From the NCBI GenBank assembly GCA_022710975.1, contig JAKLGA010000018.1:1-64000 (forward strand): a stretch of DNA of 64,000 nt, written 5' to 3'. Both the position numbers and the translations under genes were made by a program. Of this stretch, positions 61,523 to 64,000 are shown piece by piece. The notes below the pieces were generated by a model that worked only from the letters and a program-made list of their open reading frames with translations, did no database searches and was not told the origin of the DNA. How positions within the stretch are numbered: the stretch's first letter is position 1; the number at the start of each line of letters is the position of its first letter. This stretch comes from Myxococcota bacterium. GTDB taxonomy: Bacteria > Myxococcota > B64-G9.

Positions 61523-62589
61523 GCCCGCTCCCCCACCGCCGGATCGTCGGCTGGCTCGCCGCCGCCCTGCTGCTCGCGGGGCTGCCCGCGGCCGCGGCCA
61601 TGCGCTACCAGCCCAAGCCGGAGGAGACCCTGTCGCACGTGGCGCTCATCCACTACGGCGATCCCAAGAAGCTGGTCTACCTGACCGCGGTGAACGGCAT
61701 CGCCGACCCGGACAGGATGCCCTCCGGCCGGAAGCTGACCATCCCCGTGTCCTGGACCTACAGCGTGCGCAAGGGCGACGATCTCGCACGCATCGCCAGG
61801 AAGCAGCTCGGGGATGCCAAGCGGGCCGACTTCCTGCTGTGGCTGAACGGGCTCAAGGAGGGCAAGGAGCTGAAGCCCGGCACCGCGCTGATGATCCCCT
61901 TCGTGATCCACCACCCGGTGCAGGAGGGCCAGTCCATGCTGGACGTGGCCAGGCGCTACTACTGGTCGACCAAGCCGGCCGGGCTGCTGCGCAAGTGGAA
62001 CGGCCGCAAGACCAACGCGCTGAAGCCGGGCGAGCTGGTCGAGGTGCCCATCTACGACCGGGAGGCGCTGGCGGACACCGTCCAGAAGCGCCTGCAGCAG
62101 TTCGAGGAGAAGCAGCGGCTGGAGGCCGAGGCGGCCCGCGAGCGCGCGCGCAAGGAGGCCCTCGCCAGGGCCAAGGAGCCGCCGGCCGGGACCGGCGGCG
62201 CGGGCGCGGATCCGGCCGCGGCCGCGCTGACGCCCGAGGTGCGCGCGGCGCTGGGCGACGCCCCCGCGGAGGCCGCCAGCGTGCAGACCTCCTCGCGCGC
62301 CGCGGAGCAGCTCCAGGAGGCCCTGGCCATGCTCCGGGAGGGCGACTTCGAGCTGACCCAGGCCACCCTCGACCGGCTGCTGCTCTCGGAGCGGCTGTCG
62401 CGGACCGACGAGGCCGAGGCGCGCTACGCCCTGGCCGTGTGCCTGGTGGCCCTCGACCGCCTCAAGGAAGCCGAGCACGAGTTCGTGCGCCTGCTGATGA
62501 TCGATCCCGAGCGCGACCGCAAGCTGGATCCGGCCATCACCTCGCCCAAGGTGCTCGATGTGATGCGCCGGGCCAAGGGTGGACGCTAG
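61519..62589 (+). CDS. Secreted LysM-repeat protein with TPR-like C-terminus
   Basis: The protein has 356 residues with a signal peptide (cleavage after AAA, about residue 27). Three LysM-like units follow at about 30-80 (YQPKPEETLSHVALIHYG), 82-135 (YSVRKGDDLARIARKQLG) and 136-185 (HPVQEGQSMLDVARRYYW), then a coiled-coil/Ala-rich helix. The last 90 residues have a TPR-like helix pair (LREGDFELTQATLDRLLLSERL, then LAVCLVALDRLKEAEHEFV). LysM binds peptidoglycan. It may be the wall sensor of the upstream PEGA kinase. Confidence 0.85.
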   Translation: MSPLPHRRIVGWLAAALLLAGLPAAAAMRYQPKPEETLSHVALIHYGDPKKLVYLTAVNGIADPDRMPSGRKLTIPVSWTYSVRKGDDLARIARKQLGDAKRADFLLWLNGLKEGKELKPGTALMIPFVIHHPVQEGQSMLDVARRYYWSTKPAGLLRKWNGRKTNALKPGELVEVPIYDREALADTVQKRLQQFEEKQRLEAEAARERARKEALARAKEPPAGTGGAGADPAAAALTPEVRAALGDAPAEAASVQTSSRAAEQLQEALAMLREGDFELTQATLDRLLLSERLSRTDEAEARYALAVCLVALDRLKEAEHEFVRLLMIDPERDRKLDPAITSPKVLDVMRRAKGGR

Positions 62590-62609
62590 CCGCTCGGGCG
62601 GAGGTGGGC

Positions 62610-64000
62610 ATGCCGTCCCTGGCCCGCGCACCGCAGCCGCGCGCCTCCCGCTGGAGGCTCGTGGCGCTCGCGGCCACCGTGCTGGGCGCGTCGGGCGCCC
62701 TGCCGGCCCGGGCGGCGCCAGGCGATCTGCTCATCACCGAGATCATGGCCAACCCCACCTGCGCGGATGACACCAACGGGGAGTGGGTCGAGCTCACCAA
62801 CGCGAGCGCCGCGGACATCGATCTGGCTGGCTTCCACCTGGCCGACGAGGGCAGCGATGACTTCACCTTCCCGGCCAGCCTGGTGGTCGCGCCGGGCGGC
62901 CGGGTGGTGTTGTGCCGCAAGGCCGATCCGGCCGTGAACGGCGGGGTGGCCTGCCACCTGGCCTACGCGGGCTTCCTGCTGGCCAACACCGAGGACGAGG
63001 TGCTGCTGCGCGACGCGGGCGGCGCGCTCGTCGATCGGGTGGCCTACTCGAGCGCGCTCGGCTTCAGCATCCCGGCCGGCGCCAGCCTGTCGCTGGATCC
63101 GGGCGCGGACGCCGCGGCCAACGACCTCCCGGGCGCCTGGTGCGCGGCCCAGGGCGGCGTGCCGGCGGGCTGCGGCGACAAGGGTAGCCCGGGCGCGCCG
63201 AACGACGACTGTCCGGCGGACTGTCCGGACGGGGACGCCGACGGCCACCGGTCCGCCGCCTGCGGCGGGGACGACTGCGATGACGCCCGCGCGGACGTGC
63301 ACCCCGGGGTCAGCGAGGCCTGCCTGGGCGGCCTGGACGAGGACTGCGACGGGCAGACCGACGCGGACGATCCCGACTGCCAGGGCACGGCCCGCTGCGG
63401 CGACGGGGTGGTGCAGACCGGAGAGGGCTGCGACGACGGCAACACCGCGGCCGCGGACGGCTGCTCCGACGCCTGCCAGCTCGAGCCGGGCTGGGCCTGC
63501 CGGCCCGGGGTCGCGCCCAGCCAGTGCGGCTCGGCCGCCGCGGCGGGCGAGCTGGTGGTGACCGAGATCCTGAACGACCCGAGCTGCGTGACGGACGACC
63601 GCGGGGAGTGGGTGGAGCTGTGGAACCCCACCCAGCGCGAGCTCGAGCTGCGCGGCTGGCGGCTGGGCGACGACATGGACACCTGGGAGATCCCCGGCCT
63701 GCGCCTGGCGCCGGGCGCGCGGACGGTGCTGTGCCGCCACGGGGACACGGCCGCCAACGGTGGGGTGAGCTGCGCGCTGGTGTTCACCGGCGTCCAGCTC
63801 AACAACTCCAGCGACTCGGTGAACCTGCTCGACCCGGCCGGGACGGTGGTGGATCGGGTGGCCTACGACGGCGGCCCGAGCTTCCCCTCCCCCAGCGGCG
63901 CGTCGCTCAGCCTGGAGCCGGGCTTCGACGCCGCAGCAAACGACGCCGGCGGCTCCTGGTGCGCCGCCCAGGCGCCCATCCCGGGCGGCTGCGGGGACCG
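62610..64000 (+). CDS. Secreted lamin-tail-domain protein with MopE and Cys-rich repeats (3' truncated by window)
   Basis: About 463 residues are visible to the window end with no stop. The signal peptide (cleavage about residue 35, after ARA) leads to a lamin-tail domain: LLITEIMANPTCADDTNGEWVELTN. A MopE-type Ca/Cys element (DGDADGHRSAACGGDDCDD, CLGGLDEDCDGQTD) follows at about residues 208-255, then a CGDGVVQTGEGCDDGN Cys-rich repeat. A second lamin-tail domain begins near residue 315 (LVVTEILNDPSCVTDDRGEWVELWN). The layout matches secreted or surface adhesins or nuclease-linked proteins of myxobacteria. GGAGG precedes the ATG. Confidence 0.85.
   Translation, partial: MPSLARAPQPRASRWRLVALAATVLGASGALPARAAPGDLLITEIMANPTCADDTNGEWVELTNASAADIDLAGFHLADEGSDDFTFPASLVVAPGGRVVLCRKADPAVNGGVACHLAYAGFLLANTEDEVLLRDAGGALVDRVAYSSALGFSIPAGASLSLDPGADAAANDLPGAWCAAQGGVPAGCGDKGSPGAPNDDCPADCPDGDADGHRSAACGGDDCDDARADVHPGVSEACLGGLDEDCDGQTDADDPDCQGTARCGDGVVQTGEGCDDGNTAAADGCSDACQLEPGWACRPGVAPSQCGSAAAAGELVVTEILNDPSCVTDDRGEWVELWNPTQRELELRGWRLGDDMDTWEIPGLRLAPGARTVLCRHGDTAANGGVSCALVFTGVQLNNSSDSVNLLDPAGTVVDRVAYDGGPSFPSPSGASLSLEPGFDAAANDAGGSWCAAQAPIPGGCGD

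Overview
The window is a dense, GC-rich stretch of bacterial chromosome (at least 70% G+C by eye). It begins in the last codons of groEL and ends inside a gene for a large secreted protein. The gene content points to a myxobacterium-like or other former-deltaproteobacterial lineage (now Myxococcota or relatives). The signs are eukaryote-type Ser/Thr kinases, DUF4388/PATAN signalling domains, many lipoproteins with MopE-type and cysteine-rich repeats, DUF6178 and HEAT-repeat proteins, and a tungsten-type aldehyde:ferredoxin oxidoreductase. The last, with a multiheme cytochrome, suggests at least part-time anaerobic life. The taxonomic call is inference; there is no rRNA in the window.

Layout. 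1-8 kb: groEL end and its terminator, a DnaQ-like/GIY-YIG fusion with a damaged exonuclease site, a phospholipase-D-type lipoprotein, a small acidic protein, a PilZ-like/Hsp70 fusion (minus), a HEAT-repeat lipoprotein (minus), cutA and a class II glutamine amidotransferase. 8.3-20.1 kb: nine co-directional genes, overlapping or nearly touching: a DUF4388 response regulator, a receiver-like protein without its Asp, a HAMP-type membrane protein without a chemoreceptor tip, a CheA-like protein lacking both phospho-His and ATP-site residues, a secreted HEAT protein, a lipid kinase, a VKOR-DsbA fusion, an OmpA-like protein and a TlpA-like lipoprotein. 20.1-25.4 kb (minus): a GlcDEF-like oxidase set whose flavin subunit resembles alkyl-DHAP synthase, followed by a CyuA/UPF0597 protein. 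25.5-33.5 kb: a DUF6178-like protein, two paralogous NHL lipoproteins, a degenerate GspE/PilB-like ATPase, a Gfo/Idh/MocA dehydrogenase and a DUF1571 protein with an inserted LysM. 33.6-41.6 kb (minus): an eight-gene run of tetraheme cytochrome, engB, SurA-like protein, rimI, pyrK, pyrD, kinase-GYF-PATAN protein and aspS. 41.6-43.9 kb: a BamE-like protein, coaE and an SDR reductase. 44-48.6 kb (minus): J-domain/TPR protein, dnaK and a TPR/Pro-rich protein. 48.6-51.6 kb (minus): xerC-hslV-hslU. 51.6-52.9 kb: a gene-poor accessory patch with 38-bp direct repeats, a small lipoprotein gene and a frameshifted gene. 52.9-55.7 kb: ferredoxin-aor-ThiS/MoaD-like. 55.7-64 kb: a ComEC-like metallohydrolase, secreted Cys-rich and TonB-like lipoproteins, an RluD-type pseudouridine synthase, a Ser/Thr kinase with PEGA domain, a LysM protein and a lamin-tail protein.

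Three patterns recur. First, many transcription units start from a TTGACa-N17/18-TAnnnT box, or from an extended TGC-TAGNNT box, placed only 6-9 nt before an ATG that has no Shine-Dalgarno, so these mRNAs are predicted to be leaderless; genes inside operons instead use GGAGG sites or ATGA/GTGA/TTGA overlaps. Second, three unrelated intergenic spots just after stop codons carry palindromic repeats built from seven-base units (31436-31512, 43910-43972, 55693-55741). Third, several proteins keep a signalling or enzyme fold while losing its catalytic residues (DnaQ-like, receiver-like, CheA-like, GspE-like). The CheA-like operon at 8.3-20.1 kb is the best candidate here for an undescribed system.
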